A stretch of DNA of 64,000 bases from Mastacembelus armatus (GCF_900324485.2 NC_046640.1:18194173-18258172), one strand, 5' to 3'. Counted from the first letter of the stretch, positions 18,890 to 30,207 are shown. The notes: generated by a model not told the origin, from the sequence alone. Made by a program: numbers and translations.

Positions 18890-19655
18890 TTACTACTTCA
18901 ATGTTAATATTAACATGACTCCTGGATTATTGAAGGCATATTAAAATCAACACTAGAGTAACAATGATGGTGAACAGCAATGGAAACAGGTTTAATCTTA
19001 TCAGCACTGAATTTTCCAATTGCTGTTTTTTTTTTTTTTTAAGCACTCATTCTTAACCTATATTTATCTGTTTAGACAGGATCATATGAACAGTTTAAAA
19101 TATTTGTTTTGCAAAAATATATAAATATTTAGCTTAGTGAAGATTTAAAGTGAAGATTAAAAAATCTAGAGGAAGAAACGTGTTTCAGCCCATAGAGAGT
19201 TAATGTTCATTCAGATCTAAATTACTTTGTCTTGTTACTCCACATTGTTTCAATTCATTGCAGTTGTCTTCTCTGAAAGATATACATGAAACTGTAGTGT
19301 GTGATTTACTCATTTAGCTATTTATTCTATATTTATTATATATTTAATGTAGGTCAGTAATGAGAAGAGACAGCAGGCTCCCTGAAGTCTTCATAACAGC
19401 TGGATTAGTTGTTTCATTCATCTTTGATCAAAGTCTCACAAGAACCAAAATGCACAGGAGCTTTTGGTAACACTGGTATAAAACAAGTACATTCTTGTCT
19501 TAGCCTTAATACACTGAAGTAATTATTGTAAAACTACATTATAGGTGTCTTTGTGTTTTTAAGCACCATCTTTGATCTGGGACAAGGAAAAAATAACATA
19601 ATAATATATTATCATAATTTCTAGGGCCCATCAGGCTACTGAGTAGGCTGTTGTA
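18890..19655. other. Intergenic spacer
   Basis: No gene. Matches 57214-57989; the two differ by a few short indels and by the insertion at 17444. Confidence 0.5.
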
Positions 19656-19694
19656 GGTTTTTGTACAGCTGCTGAACCAACTCCAGTCACTGTG
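19656..19694 (-). promoter_or_regulatory. 23-RSS of the V at 19695
   Basis: Heptamer CACAGTG (19688-19694), 23-bp spacer, nonamer ACAAAAACC (19656-19664). Confidence 0.93.
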
Positions 19695-20143
19695 ACTGTC
19701 GAGCACAATAATAAACAGCAGAATCTTCAGTTTTCAGACTGTTCATCTGCAGATACAGCTGCTTTCTGTTGTTTTCTCTGGAGATGGTAAACCGGCCTTG
19801 GACTGATTGAGAATAGTATTTGCTGCTACCGCTACCACTATCAAGAGTAGCAACCCACTCCAGTCCCTTTCCAGGAGCCTGTCTGACCCAGGCCATATAA
19901 TAGTTGCTGAAGTCAAATCCAGAGGCTGTACAGGTCAGTGTGTGGGATTCTCCAGGCCTTTTAACCACTGGTTCAGATTCTGTCAGAGTCTGACCATCAA
20001 CATCTGTCAAGACAAACCAGAAAATAGTCAGTTGATGTAAGTTAGCACCTTCTTGAAAACAGATTGATTTCAAGCTTTGCAGATATTTTCTCACCTGCCC
20101 AGCAGATGGTTAAAAGCAGCAGTCCTGTCCTATAGTCCATCAT
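19695..20143 (-). CDS. IGHV segment, family A, probably functional
   Basis: L1 is 20095-20143 and the V exon 19695-20003. The second leader codon block reads DVDGQ rather than GVDGQ because the first exon base after the acceptor is A. It continues [38 protein letters not shown]2 [12 protein letters not shown]3 [17 protein letters not shown] and [13 protein letters not shown]. Glu in SRENN and Lys in RKQ are private changes. Octamer variant at 20216-20223. No stops. Confidence 0.93.
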
Positions 20144-20280
20144 GTTAAACTGTGTGTCCACTGTTCTCTGTCGTCCTCTCTGCAGTCAGATAAGTAGAGG
20201 TGGAAGACATCTGAGTTTTGCATTGACTCCTCCTCTCAGGAGAATATATTATCACAATATTAGGCTTTTTCACTGACAAA

Positions 20281-20768
20281 TACAGTGCATTCAGAAAATA
20301 TCTCGATCCCCTTCACTCTATTCAATTTTATTATGTTGCAGCCTGATGCTACTGTCGTTTCATTTAATTTATTTTCTCATTATTCTGCACTCAGTATCAC
20401 ATAATGACACGTTGAAAAAGAAGTTTAGAAATGTCTGTAAATTCATTTTTAATAAAAAACTAAAATATCCCATTTAGCTTTTGCAACAACACATTAAACA
20501 TGAGCTCAGGCTCCTCACATTTCTACACCTTGATTGGAGTCCATCTGTGGTAAATTAAATTGATTGGACATGATTTGGAAAGGCACACACCCGTCACATC
20601 TGACAATACATATCAGCACATTTCTAAAATTCTGTTTTCACTTGTAATTATGAGATATTGAGTGTTTAATGAGGTTAATGAGGAAAATAAATAATTGTAG
20701 TATCAGGCTGCAACATAACAAAATTGAAAAAAGTGAAGTGGGTCTGAATATGAATTGAATGCACTGTA
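20281..20768. mobile_element. Tc1-like MITE
   Basis: Inverted ends CAGTGCATTCA just inside TA dinucleotides (20281-20282 and 20767-20768), with inverted similarity extending to ATGTTGCAGCCTGAT near 20333 and its complement near 20705. The interior keeps sequence typical of fish Tc1-like elements (TTGATTGGAGTCCATCTGTG). No transposase frame. It sits between the leader of the A-type V at 19695 and the B-type V at 20915. A second copy is at 46117. Confidence 0.88.
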
Positions 20769-20875
20769 TGTTTAAAAACCACTTTTCTCTTTCTCAGTGA
20801 ACTGGTCTGAAATCATTAGTGGTCTGAGGGCTCCTCCTCTGGTGGCTTCATGTTACAGGTTTTCAGGCACTGAGG

Positions 20876-20914
20876 GGTTTTTGTTCAGGTCTACTGATGG
20901 TTTGTGTTATTGTG
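20876..20914 (-). promoter_or_regulatory. 23-RSS of the V at 20915
   Basis: Heptamer CACAATA (20908-20914), 23-bp spacer, nonamer ACAAAAACC (20876-20884). Confidence 0.93.
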
Positions 20915-21340
20915 GGTCTCTGGCACAGTAATACACAGCAGTGTCTTCAGGCTGCATGTTCTGTCCGTTCAGAGTCACTGTCTTGCTGGAAGAGTCTACA
21001 CTGATACTGAACTTGTTCTTTAGTGAATCTTTGTAATATGTGGTGCATCCAGCACATGCACTTCCAATCCACTCCAGTCCTTTCCCTGCAGGCTGTCTGA
21101 TCCAAGCTGTTGCATAGCTGCCCACAGAATAAGAGACCTGACAGGTGATGGTCAGACGTTGACCTGGCTGCACAGTCACAGAGGCTGGCTGTGTCAGCTG
21201 TTCACATTTCACACCTGTTAAAAAGACAAACATCTTGTGTCACCAGTCATCAGGTTGTACTGCAGAACATGAAATACTGACTGAACTGATGACTCACATG
21301 ATCCAGCTGCCAACAGCAGCAGCAGAGCTACAGACAACAT
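20915..21340 (-). CDS. IGHV segment, family B, CDR2 with CxxC, probably functional
   Basis: L1 is 21298-21340 (MLSVALLLLLAAGS) and the V exon 20915-21214. It reads [35 protein letters not shown], then CDR2 SACAGCTTYY, FR3 KNKFSISVDSSSKT and [13 protein letters not shown]. Two extra cysteines, spaced Cys-Ala-Gly-Cys (codons within 21045-21056), lie in CDR2 beside the two canonical ones; sisters have Tyr, His, Arg or Leu there. They could form an intra-loop disulphide, which is inference. Octamer variant at 21427-21434. No stops. Confidence 0.93.
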
Positions 21341-21434
21341 TGTTTATGCTGAAACTGACGTGCTGTGAACTGCACTGACAGTCTGATGTGAAGTTTTTAT
21401 AGCTGAGTGAAAGGGAAGGTCACTAAGTTTGCAT

Positions 21435-23536
21435 AGAATCAAACATTAATGCTGATCTTCCCAGAGCTAATAGAAGAGTCTGATCAGTGATATTATAAAC
21501 TATTGATTCATAAATTTATTGTATTTACTTTTCAAACCTTATGAAATGTGCAGTGTAATTGCAAATAGCAATACCTGCCATACCATGTATAGTAATATAA
21601 ATCATGACTATTGGAAAACATATTCATTATAATTAGCTTTATAACAACTGATAATATAGAAACCATGGAACAAAAGAAGTAGCCACCAAGGATGTTATGT
21701 TTGTGTAAGTCACATATACATTGTTTGTTTAAATCTAACTGTTTAACTGTCAGCACCTCATAGATCAAACTCTATTAACTTAAAATGTATCAGCACAGTG
21801 TTTTTTTCTCTCCTGCATTGTTTATTCATGTATCTGTGCTCTTACTTTCTTACTTATTTTAATTCAGTGCAAGTAAAATTTAATTGTATTGAATTGAATT
21901 AAATTATTAGCTGCATAAAATGAGTAGTGACATCAGATAGGCTTGTGTAAATAGTATAAAAACTTAAATTTGCTGTGTCTGGTTTCCAGATTTGCATGAA
22001 TGACTTTTAATGGTCACTGCAGATGTTTGAACACAGAAACATACAGAGAGACAGAAGCTCAGGAACTGAAACCTTTATGCAAAAAACTGCAAATGTTTTA
22101 TTAAAAACTGCATCCTCCATCTGAGGAGGATTTATATTTATGTGATTATTTATATATTTATAGATTGTTTTTATTATTTTATAAAAGTTAAATCAAATAT
22201 AAATATGAGAAGAACTTAAAACAATGTAATAATTAAAGACAGGATTCATCCTTGTCAGTTTGCAGTTGGTTTGAATTATGAGCGATCTCAGTACGTTTCA
22301 GTATTTTTCATTTGCTGTGAAAAGTAATTTTACAGCCCAGCCATACCTCAGTGGTATGTTAATGGAGCTGCACTCCATGCTGATGATAAACATCTTTATT
22401 TTAAAAGTTTACTTTAAATGTATTGAATCAAATGAACATATTGCCGTATATTTAGTTTAGAAACATTTTAGAGAATGAGGATCGCGATTTTCTGTTTTTT
22501 CACTTTTCTACAAATCTCAGACTAAAACCAGCGAGTTTCTTGTTCCAACTGTAACATCTGTAAATGGTTTAGCTCTGTTGTCTGAAAACTACTAAAACAG
22601 TGGCAGTGACTTCAGTTTGACAGAGGGAGTGTTATTATGGGAAATATCACTGACTAGATCCCCCAGAATGTCTTCTCCCTTCTCCCTCCATGAAGAAAAA
22701 CCAAAGGCCTCTTATTTATTTGAAACATGGCGCTGAGCCCAGACTCTTTGAACCAGATTGGAGTGACAGCTGAAGGTGACAGGTTGTTGTTTTCTACAAG
22801 ACTGTCAGGGCAGTAATGATGGTTGGTGGTGGGGCTTCTATTGTTGTGGACTGTGGATGTGTACAGTCATATCATGGGTACATCTTTCATAAATCTCCAT
22901 GCACAGTGTTCATCACAAAAACAGATATGAGACTCAATGACAAGGATGTTGTTTCTCCTTTTTTGAGCATATTTGATTAATTTTCACATTTATGAGAAAA
23001 CTAGGAAATTAAAAAAAGAATTCATAAGTTACAAATTCTATTGTCCATTTCATACACTTCATACTGTATTCTTTAGTTTAAAACTGCTTGGTTACTTAAT
23101 AAGGTGCTGAAAGAGAAGTAATCTGAGAAGCAGGCAATTTTATCCTTCAAGAGCCCAGGAAGTGAAAGTTTTTCATCATTTGTTCATTCTGCTTTAATAC
23201 AAAGTCCCAGACACAAGAATAAACATCGGCTCCTTAAACATTCCAGATGTTGATGTAGAAATCTTGTTGACATAGTGAGATGATGAGCAGCAACAGATGA
23301 AGCTGTAGTCACTGATCCAGCAGTTACATGTTTCTGTGTGATGTCAATAGAAATGTCTAGTTCAGTCTGTCAGTTAAGCTCAATGAGCTGACTGGAGTTT
23401 GTGTCTTTATAGTGACAAAGCTGAGAGAAACTTTACACTCACTGCTCTCTAGTGTTAATAAAACAAACTGCAACATTATTCTTCACTCCCACATGATAAA
23501 TGTATTAAAATAAATATAAAGAAGATGAATATTATA
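21435..23536. other. Intergenic spacer, duplicated
   Basis: About 2.1 kb with no supported gene; near copy of 11940-13748. Positions 23150-23400 also match 6440-6720. Confidence 0.55.
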
Positions 23537-23575
23537 GGTTTTTGTACAACTGCTGAACCAACTCCAGTTACTATG
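23537..23575 (-). promoter_or_regulatory. Solo 23-RSS without a V
   Basis: Nonamer ACAAAAACC (23537-23545), 23-bp spacer closely matching family A, and a decayed heptamer CATAGTA (23569-23575). There is no V coding sequence above it; instead a 96-bp stretch leads to the real RSS of the V at 23711. A paralogous solo signal is at 51164. Confidence 0.8.
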
Positions 23576-23671
23576 ACTCATGTAACACATGGAGTGTTGC
23601 CCTTGAGACTAAAGAACTGTGACCCTGTGAGGTTATTGTTGCATATCAGTCCAGTAAGACTGAGTCCTGTA

Positions 23672-23710
23672 GGTTTTTGTACAGCTGCTGAACCAACTCC
23701 AGTCACTGTG
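23672..23710 (-). promoter_or_regulatory. 23-RSS of the V at 23711
   Basis: Heptamer CACAGTG (23704-23710), 23-bp spacer, nonamer ACAAAAACC (23672-23680). Confidence 0.93.
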
Positions 23711-24156
23711 AGTCTCGAGCACAATAATAAACAGCAGAATCTTCAGTTTTCAGACTGTTCATCTGCAGATACAGCTGCTGTCTGTTGTTGTCTCTGGAGA
23801 TGGTAAACCGGCCTTGGACTGACTGAGAGTAGTAGATGCTGCCACCACCGCTGCTAATGTAAACAACCCACTCCAGTCCTTTTCCAGGAGCCTGTCTGAC
23901 CCAGTTCATTTCGTAGCTGCTGAATGTGAATCCAGAGGTTGTACAGGTCAATGTGTGGGATTCTCCAGGCCTTTTAACCACTGGTCCAGATTCTGTCAGA
24001 GTCTGACCATCAACACCTGTCAAGACAAACCAGAAAATAGTCAGTTGATGTAAGTTTGCACTGTCTTGAAAACAGATTGATTTCAAGCTTTGCAGATATT
24101 TTCTCACCTGCCCAGCAGATGGTTAAAAGCAGCAGTCCTGTCCTATAGTCCATCAT
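23711..24156 (-). CDS. IGHV segment, family A, probably functional
   Basis: L1 is 24108-24156 and the V exon 23711-24016. It reads [54 protein letters not shown]2 [10 protein letters not shown]3 [17 protein letters not shown] and [13 protein letters not shown]. Thr for Ala in CTTSG and Val in EWVVY are private or shared with the V at 31125. Octamer variant at 24229-24236. A degenerate solo RSS lies about 100 bp beyond its own signal. Confidence 0.93.
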
Positions 24157-24236
24157 GTTAAACTGTGTGTCCACTGTTCTCTGTCGTCCTCTCTGCAGTC
24201 AGATAAGTAGAGGTGGAAGACATCTGAGTTTTGCAT

Positions 24237-24887
24237 TGACTCCTCCTCTCAGGAGAATATCTTCAGATATTTAGTGAAACTAAGTAAAAAATCTTCACCA
24301 GTCAGTCTCCTAAGTCAATTATTTTGACATTTCTCTCACATGTTAAGTAAAATAACAATATTGACACCACTACCATTTATATACTAATAATACAAACACA
24401 ATACATTTAGTTCAGACATCTGAAACATCATCAAACAAACTGCTGTATATATAAATCAGTTAAAAACAATGATAGAGTGGATTTAGTATCAAAACTCTCT
24501 TCCACATTAGACAAATTACTCTAATCACCCACATACAGTCGTCTCTCTCTACTGAAAACTTACTGTATTTTCATCTCATCATGTCACTATCCAGAGTTTT
24601 CACTGATCAAATGTTTTTCAGCTTCTTACTCTTTCAGTCTTGGTTCATGTAATGTGTAGTTGGTACTTGTAAATATGATGCTGGTATTTTTGTTTTAATG
24701 TCTGTTAGGAGGTGAAAGGCTTTTGATAATCGCTGTGATGGATCTAATATAATGATGAAAATAGTTATTACTCATGAGTTTATGGTAAAATATCTATAAA
24801 TGTGATGTGGATATATCAAAGTGATTTTAATGGTGTTGACAAAATCCAGATGTGACTGAGGTCAAACTGCTGCTTGTGGTCTGTGGT
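24237..24887. other. Intergenic spacer
   Basis: No gene. Matches 62616-63231, the shared downstream flank of family C. Confidence 0.5.
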
Positions 24888-24926
24888 GGTTTTTGTGAAA
24901 CTGCTTCACTGTCTCCAGTCACTGTG
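24888..24926 (-). promoter_or_regulatory. 23-RSS of the V at 24927
   Basis: Heptamer CACAGTG (24920-24926), 23-bp spacer, nonamer ACAAAAACC (24888-24896). Confidence 0.93.
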
Positions 24927-25365
24927 TTGTCGAGCACAGAAGTAAACAGCAGAATCTTCTGTTGTCAGGTTCTTGACCTGGAGGTACTGGGTGCTGCTGG
25001 GAACATCTTCAGTCATGATGAAACGGCTTTGAAAGGAGCTGCCATAGCTAGCAGAGTTTGATCCAGCATCCATCCTCCCAATCCACTCCAGAGCTTTCTC
25101 TGGCCTCTGTCTTATCCAGTGAATGTAGGAGCTTGTCATGCTAAACCCAGATATGACACAGGACATCTTCACTGTCTCTCCAGGTCTTTTTAGCTCTGAG
25201 GCAGACTGGTCCAGTCTGATCTCACTCCAAACTCCTGTAAATAACAAAATAATGATCATCATCCATCAAACTTATATTTACAAAAGAAATGTTTTACTTT
25301 GTTAAAGCCTAAATAATTTTCTCACCATGAATAGTAACTATAAAAAATAAGCTCCATGAAATCAT
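24927..25365 (-). CDS. IGHV segment, family C, probably functional
   Basis: L1 is 25326-25365 ([13 protein letters not shown]) with donor GTGAGA, and the V exon 24927-25234 after TTATTTACAG. It reads [19 protein letters not shown], Cys in [35 protein letters not shown]2 [12 protein letters not shown]3 [17 protein letters not shown] and [11 protein letters not shown]. The FR2 motif RPEKALEW is family-specific. A perfect octamer (ATTTGCAT, 25497-25504) and a TATA-like stretch lie upstream. No stops in the exon. Confidence 0.93.
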
Positions 25366-25631
25366 GATTTCTGTTCTGTAATAGATTCTGCTGTTCAATT
25401 CTTCTAATCAGTGTTTTAGAATATACTGTATGAAACGTTTCCAGTGACACATTTTGTGACAGCTGTGTGTTTATAAGGAAGAAATCATTTGCATAGACTG
25501 CCCTCTACAGGTTTAGTAATAGATTCCATTTCCATAAGTAGTTTACCTACAACTGTTGCCTGCGTTAACTTGACCACATTACAAAATGAAAACTGCAAAC
25601 GATGTGTGGGCTACAGTCACATGGGCTAGAG

Positions 25632-25669
25632 GGTTTTTGCTCAGGTCTGTCAGTGTTTGTGTCACAGTG
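25632..25669 (-). promoter_or_regulatory. RSS of the family D fragment at 25670
   Basis: Heptamer CACTGTG (25663-25669), 22-bp spacer, nonamer GCAAAAACC (25632-25640). Confidence 0.85.
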
Positions 25670-25862
25670 ACACCACGTACACAGTAATAAACAGCTGTGT
25701 CCTCAGGCTGCCGATTCAGTTCTGTTAATGTCACAGAACTAGTAGAAGTGTGTGTGTGGCATTTGAACTTGTTCTTCAAAGCATCATTTTGATAAAAGTT
25801 GATATTTTGTCACCTGCCCAGCAGATGGTTAAAAGCAGCAGTCCTGTCCTATAGTCCATCAT
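25670..25862 (-). pseudogene. Fusion: family D FR3 end joined to family A leader
   Basis: Positions 25670-25800 encode the end of CDR2 and FR3 of a family D segment ([28 protein letters not shown]). At about 25800 this joins the 3' part of a family A leader intron, followed by an intact family A L1 (25814-25862) and promoter (octamer variant 25935-25942). FR1, CDR1, FR2 and the acceptor are gone. It pairs a working promoter and leader with a working RSS around a truncated domain. Compare the fuller family D copy at 61069. Confidence 0.88.
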
Positions 25863-25942
25863 GTTAAACTGTGTGTCCACTGTTCTCTGTCGTCCTCTCT
25901 GCAGTCAGATAAGTAGAGGTGGAAGACATCTGAGTTTTGCAT

Positions 25943-26504
25943 TGACTCCTCCTCTCAGGAAGGACTGAACCAGACTGGTCATCATGGACGTTATTTATTT
26001 CAGCAAGACAATTAACATATAGTGAACGTTATTTCAGCCAAATACTTCTTTGGTTAAACTGAATTGGTTAAAAATTTGAATTGGTTTCAAAAATAAATTT
26101 TCTGTGGTAAAATCTCATTTTTGGTCTAATGATATTTTGTGTAAACTCTTCCAGTCTACACACTGATCGATCAGACAGAACATGCAGCCTGAAGACACTG
26201 ACAAAAAACTATTTTAGCTTCAAATAAAAACATTACAGAACTCAATGTTTATTCCTGTGATAAATACATGAAGTTTTCTTCTTATTGCCCTGATACAAAT
26301 TTGACCTTTGACAGAAAATAGATGAACTGTTGTCATTTACATGTTGCATTGAAAAAGAACATCTGCCAAGTGAATAATGTATTTAAATATAGAAAAGCAA
26401 AGTCATCACATTTAAAATGTTAGTAAGTTTTGATAAAAGATGCCAAACAACAATCAGGATCCTCATGTGAATTAAGACAACACAGATAAAAGCAGTTTCC
26501 TATC
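25943..26504. other. Intergenic spacer
   Basis: Family A upstream flank shared with 14313-14880 and 58558-59130. No gene. Confidence 0.5.
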
Positions 26505-29500
26505 GCAACCACAGGGGGGCACAATCCAGTGTCTTCATGTTCCGGTCCCAAGTCCAGGTAAATGCAGAGGGTTGTGTCAGGAAGGGCATCTGACGTAAAA
26601 TTTCAGGCAAATCAAACATGGGAATCACAAAAATGACTTCCATAGCGGATCGGTCACGACTCGGATTAACAACGACCGCCACTGGTGCTGTTAACCTACA
26701 GGGTGCCAGTGGAAATTGGACTACTGTTGGTCGAAGAAGGAGAGGAGGAAGGCGTGTTTGTAGGCAAAGAGAGAAGAGGAAGGGCAGGAGTGTAGGAGTA
26801 GGGACTTTGAATGTAGGAACTTAGTCAGGGAAAACTAGAGAGTTGGTTGATATGATGCAGAGAAGAAAGGTGGATATCTTGTGTATTCAGGAGACCAGGT
26901 GGAAAGGTAGCAAGGCCTCTAGATTAGGAGCAGGGTTCAAGCTGTTTTATCATGGTGTGGATGGAAAGAGGAATGGAGTAGGAGTTATCCTGAAGGAGGA
27001 TTTTGCTAGGAATGTTCTGGAGGTGAAGAGAGTGTCAGATAGGGTGATGAGTCTGAAGCTGGAAGTTGAAGGTGTGATGTTGAATGTTGTCAGTGGTTAT
27101 GCCCCACAGGTAGGATGTGAGTTAGACGAGAAGGAGAAATTCTGGAGGGAGATGGATGAGCTGAATCAGGGTATCCCTAGTGGTGAGAGAGTGGTGATTG
27201 GGGCAGACTTCAACGGACATGTTGGTGAGGGAAACAGAGGTGATGAGGAAGTGATGGGTAAGTTTGGTATGCAGGACAGGAATGCAGAAGGACAGATGGT
27301 GGTAGACTTCGCAAAAAGGGTGGAAATGGCTGTAGTGAACACATTTTTCCAGAAAAGGGAGGAGCATATGGTGATATATAAGAGTGGAGGCAGGAGCACA
27401 CAAGCTGATTACATCTTGAGCAGACGTTCCAACCTGAAAGACATCAGTGACTGCAAAGTAGTGGTTGGGGAGAGTGTAGCCAGACAGCATAGGATGGTGG
27501 TGTGTAGGATGACTCTGGTGGTGAGGAAGATGAAGAGGACAAGGGCAGAGCAGAGGACCAAGTGGTGGAAGTTGAAAAAGGAAGAGTGCTGTGTGGCTTT
27601 CAGGGAGAAGCTGAAAAAGGCTCTGGAAGGTCAGGAGATTCTTCCAGATGACTGGACAGCTACAGCTAAAGTGATCAGGGAGACAGGTAGGAGGGTACTT
27701 GGTGTGTCATCTGGAAAGAGGAAAGCAGATAAAGAGACTTGGTGGTGGAATGAGGAAGTTCAGGAGTGTGTTAGGAGGAAAAGGTGGGACACTGAGAGGA
27801 CAGAAGAGAACAGACAGGAGTACAGGGAGATGCAGCGTAAGGTGAAGGTAGAGGTGGCAAAGGCCAAACAAAGGGCATATGAGGATTTGTATGATAGGTT
27901 GGACTCTAAGGAGGGAGAGGTGGATTTGTACAGGTTAGCGAAGCAGAGAGAGAGATGGGAAGGATGTGCAGCAGGTTAGGGTGATCAAGGACAGGGATGG
28001 AAATGTGTTGACAGGTGCCACAAGTGTGATGGAAAGATGGAAGGAATACTTTGAAGAGTTGATGAATGAGGAAAATGTTAGAGAGCACAGAGTAGAAGAG
28101 ATGACTGTTGTGGAGAAGGAAGTAGCAAAGATCAGTAGGGATGAAGTGAGGAAGGTGTTGAAGAGGATGAAGAGTGGGAACGCAGTTGATCCGAATGACA
28201 CACCTGTGGAGGTATGGAAGTGTTTAGGGGAGGTAGTAGTAGAGTTTTTGACTGGGCTACTTAACAAGATCTTGAAGAATGAGAGGATGCCTGAGGAATG
28301 GAGGAGAAGTGTACTGGTGCCCATCTTTAAGAACAAGGGGGACGTGCAGAGTAGTGGAAACTACAGAGGAATAAAGTTGATGAGTCACACAATGAAGTTA
28401 TTGGAAAGAGTAGTGGAGGCTAGGCTGAGGTCAGAAGTGAGCATTTGTGAGCAGCAGTATGGTTTCATGCCAAGAAAGAGAAGCACAGATGCAATATTTG
28501 CTTTGAGAATGCTGGTGGAGAAGTACAGAGAAGGCCAGAAGGAGCTGCATTGTGTCTTTGTAGATTTAGAAACAGCGTATGACAGGGTGCTGAGAGAGGA
28601 GCTGTGGTTTTTTATGAGGAAGTCTGGAATGGCAGAGAAGTATGTTCGAGTGGTGCAGGACATGTATGAGAGCTGTAAGACAGTGGTGAGGTGCTGTAGG
28701 GGTGACAGAGGAGTTCAAGGTGGAGGTGGGACTGCACCAAGAATCGGCTTTGAGCCCCTTCTTGTTTGCTGTGGTGATGGACAGACTGACAGATGAGGTT
28801 AGACAGGAATCTCCGTGGACCATGATGTTTGCAGATGTCATTGTCATCTGTAGTGAGAGCAGGGAGCAGGTGGAGGAAAATCTAGAGAAGTGGAGGTTTG
28901 CTCTAGAAAGGAGAGGAATGAAGGTTAGTCGCAGTAAAAAAGAGTACGTGTGTAAATGAGAGGGACTCAAGTAGAACGGTGAGGTTACAGGGAGCAGAGG
29001 TGAAGATGGTGGAGGATTTTAAGTACCTAGGGCAACAGTCCAGAGCAACGGAGAGTGTGGAAAAGAAGTGAAGAGACGTGTGCAAGCCGGTTGGAACGGG
29101 TGGAGGAAAGTGTCAGGTGTGATGTGTGACAAAAGAGTGTCAGCAAGAATGAAAGGAAAGGTGGACAAGACAGTGGTGAGACCAGCAATGTTGTCTGGTT
29201 TAGAGACAGTGGCACTGAGAAAAAGACAGGAGGCAGAGCTGGAGGTAGCAGAGATGAAGATGTTGAGGTTCTCTCTGGGAGTGACGAGGATGGATAGGAT
29301 CAGGAATGAGGACATCAGAGGGACATCTCATGTTAGATGTTTTGGAGAAAAAGCCAGGGAAGCCAGATTGAGATGGTTTGGGCATGTTCAGAGGAGGGAC
29401 AGTGAATACATTGGTAAAAGGATGCTGAGGTTAGAGCTGCCAGGAAGGAGGCATAGAGGAAGACCAAAGAGGAGGTTCTTGGATGTAGTGAAGGAGGACA

Positions 29501-29605
29501 TGAGGATAGTTGGTGTGGGTGAGGAGGATACAGAGGATAGGGTTAAATGGAGGCAGATGATTCGCTGTGGCGACCCCTGAAGGGAGCAGTCGAAAGGGAA
29601 AGAAG
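26505..29605 (+). mobile_element. RTE-clade LINE, nearly full length, defective
   Basis: The longest LINE here (3.1 kb). The endonuclease frame is 26843-27979 (VDILCIQETRWKG, SGYAPQVGCELDEKE, DFNGHVGEGNRGDEE), with a stop just before it where other copies read VGTLSGKT. The reverse transcriptase is 27966-28796 and 28702-28959 (LNKILKNERMPEEWRRS, NYRGIKLMSHTMKL, FVDLETAYDRVL, SALSPFLFAVVMDRLTDE). The C-terminal part is 29068-29580 (RWFGHVQRRDSEYIGKR, GRPKRRFLDVVKED). At least three frame breaks. The RT box reads MFADVIVI where the family has FADD, losing the second catalytic Asp. The 3' junction equals that of the truncated copies at 1138 and 15117, but no matching target duplication flanks its 5' end. 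Confidence 0.93.
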
Positions 29606-29942
29606 ATGTGATATAAAAATTAGAAACCAGTTACAGAAAACTCTTATGGAAGTTATATTGTTGTCACATTATTGTATAGAAAATAAGAAAGAAGCTCAAA
29701 TTTGACCTGGTGCTATTGCAGGTTCCACCTGTTTGTCTCTGTATGTGTGTTAATGTCATAACTGATCTTAGTGTCATTTGTCAGATTTTTTTACTGCCCC
29801 CTGTAGGTCTTTGTTTTCATTTTCAGTGCTGTATACAGTATATGTAAAGACTGTCATTTCTCAGTGAACTGGTCTGAAATCATTAGTGGTCTGAGGGCTC
29901 CTCCTCTGGTGGCTTCATGTTACAGGTTTTCAGGCACTGAGG
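29606..29942. other. Intergenic spacer
   Basis: Shared with 1300-1553, 15270-15523 and 59370-59706. No gene. Confidence 0.5.
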
Positions 29943-29981
29943 GGTTTTTGTTCAGGTCTACTGATGGTTTGTGTTATTGTG
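29943..29981 (-). promoter_or_regulatory. 23-RSS of the V pseudogene at 29982
   Basis: Heptamer CACAATA (29975-29981), 23-bp spacer, nonamer ACAAAAACC (29943-29951). Confidence 0.93.
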
Positions 29982-30207
29982 AGTCTCTGGCACAGTAATA
30001 CACAGCAGTGTCTTCAGGCTGCATGTTCTGTCCGTTCAGAGTCACTGTCTTGCTGGAAGAGTCTACGTCAATACTGAACTTGTTCTTTAGTGAGTCTTTG
30101 TATGCTGTGGTGCATCCAGCACATGCACTTCCAATCCACTCCAGTTCTTTCCCTGCAGGCTGTCTGATCCAAGCTGTCCAGTAGCTGCTCATAGAATAAG
30201 AGACCAT
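29982..30207 (-). pseudogene. IGHV pseudogene, family B, 5' half deleted
   Basis: Reads VSYSMSSYWTAWIRQ, PAGKELEWIG, CDR2 SACAGCTTAY, FR3 KNKFSIDVDSSSKT and [13 protein letters not shown], followed by a good RSS. At about 30207 the V joins DNA that normally lies some 200 bp upstream of a family B promoter (ACTGTAACATGTTGAAAAGG). FR1 with its Cys, leader, intron and promoter are all missing. It carries the same CDR2 Cys-Ala-Gly-Cys (30112-30123) as the V at 20915, and Glu for Gly in GKELEW. Confidence 0.92.

Noticed and set aside
26843-28959. Possibility that the reverse transcriptase belongs to a retrovirus-like element
   Set aside because: Endonuclease of the apurinic type, no LTRs, protease or integrase, 5' truncation and target-primed insertion marks all fit a non-LTR LINE.
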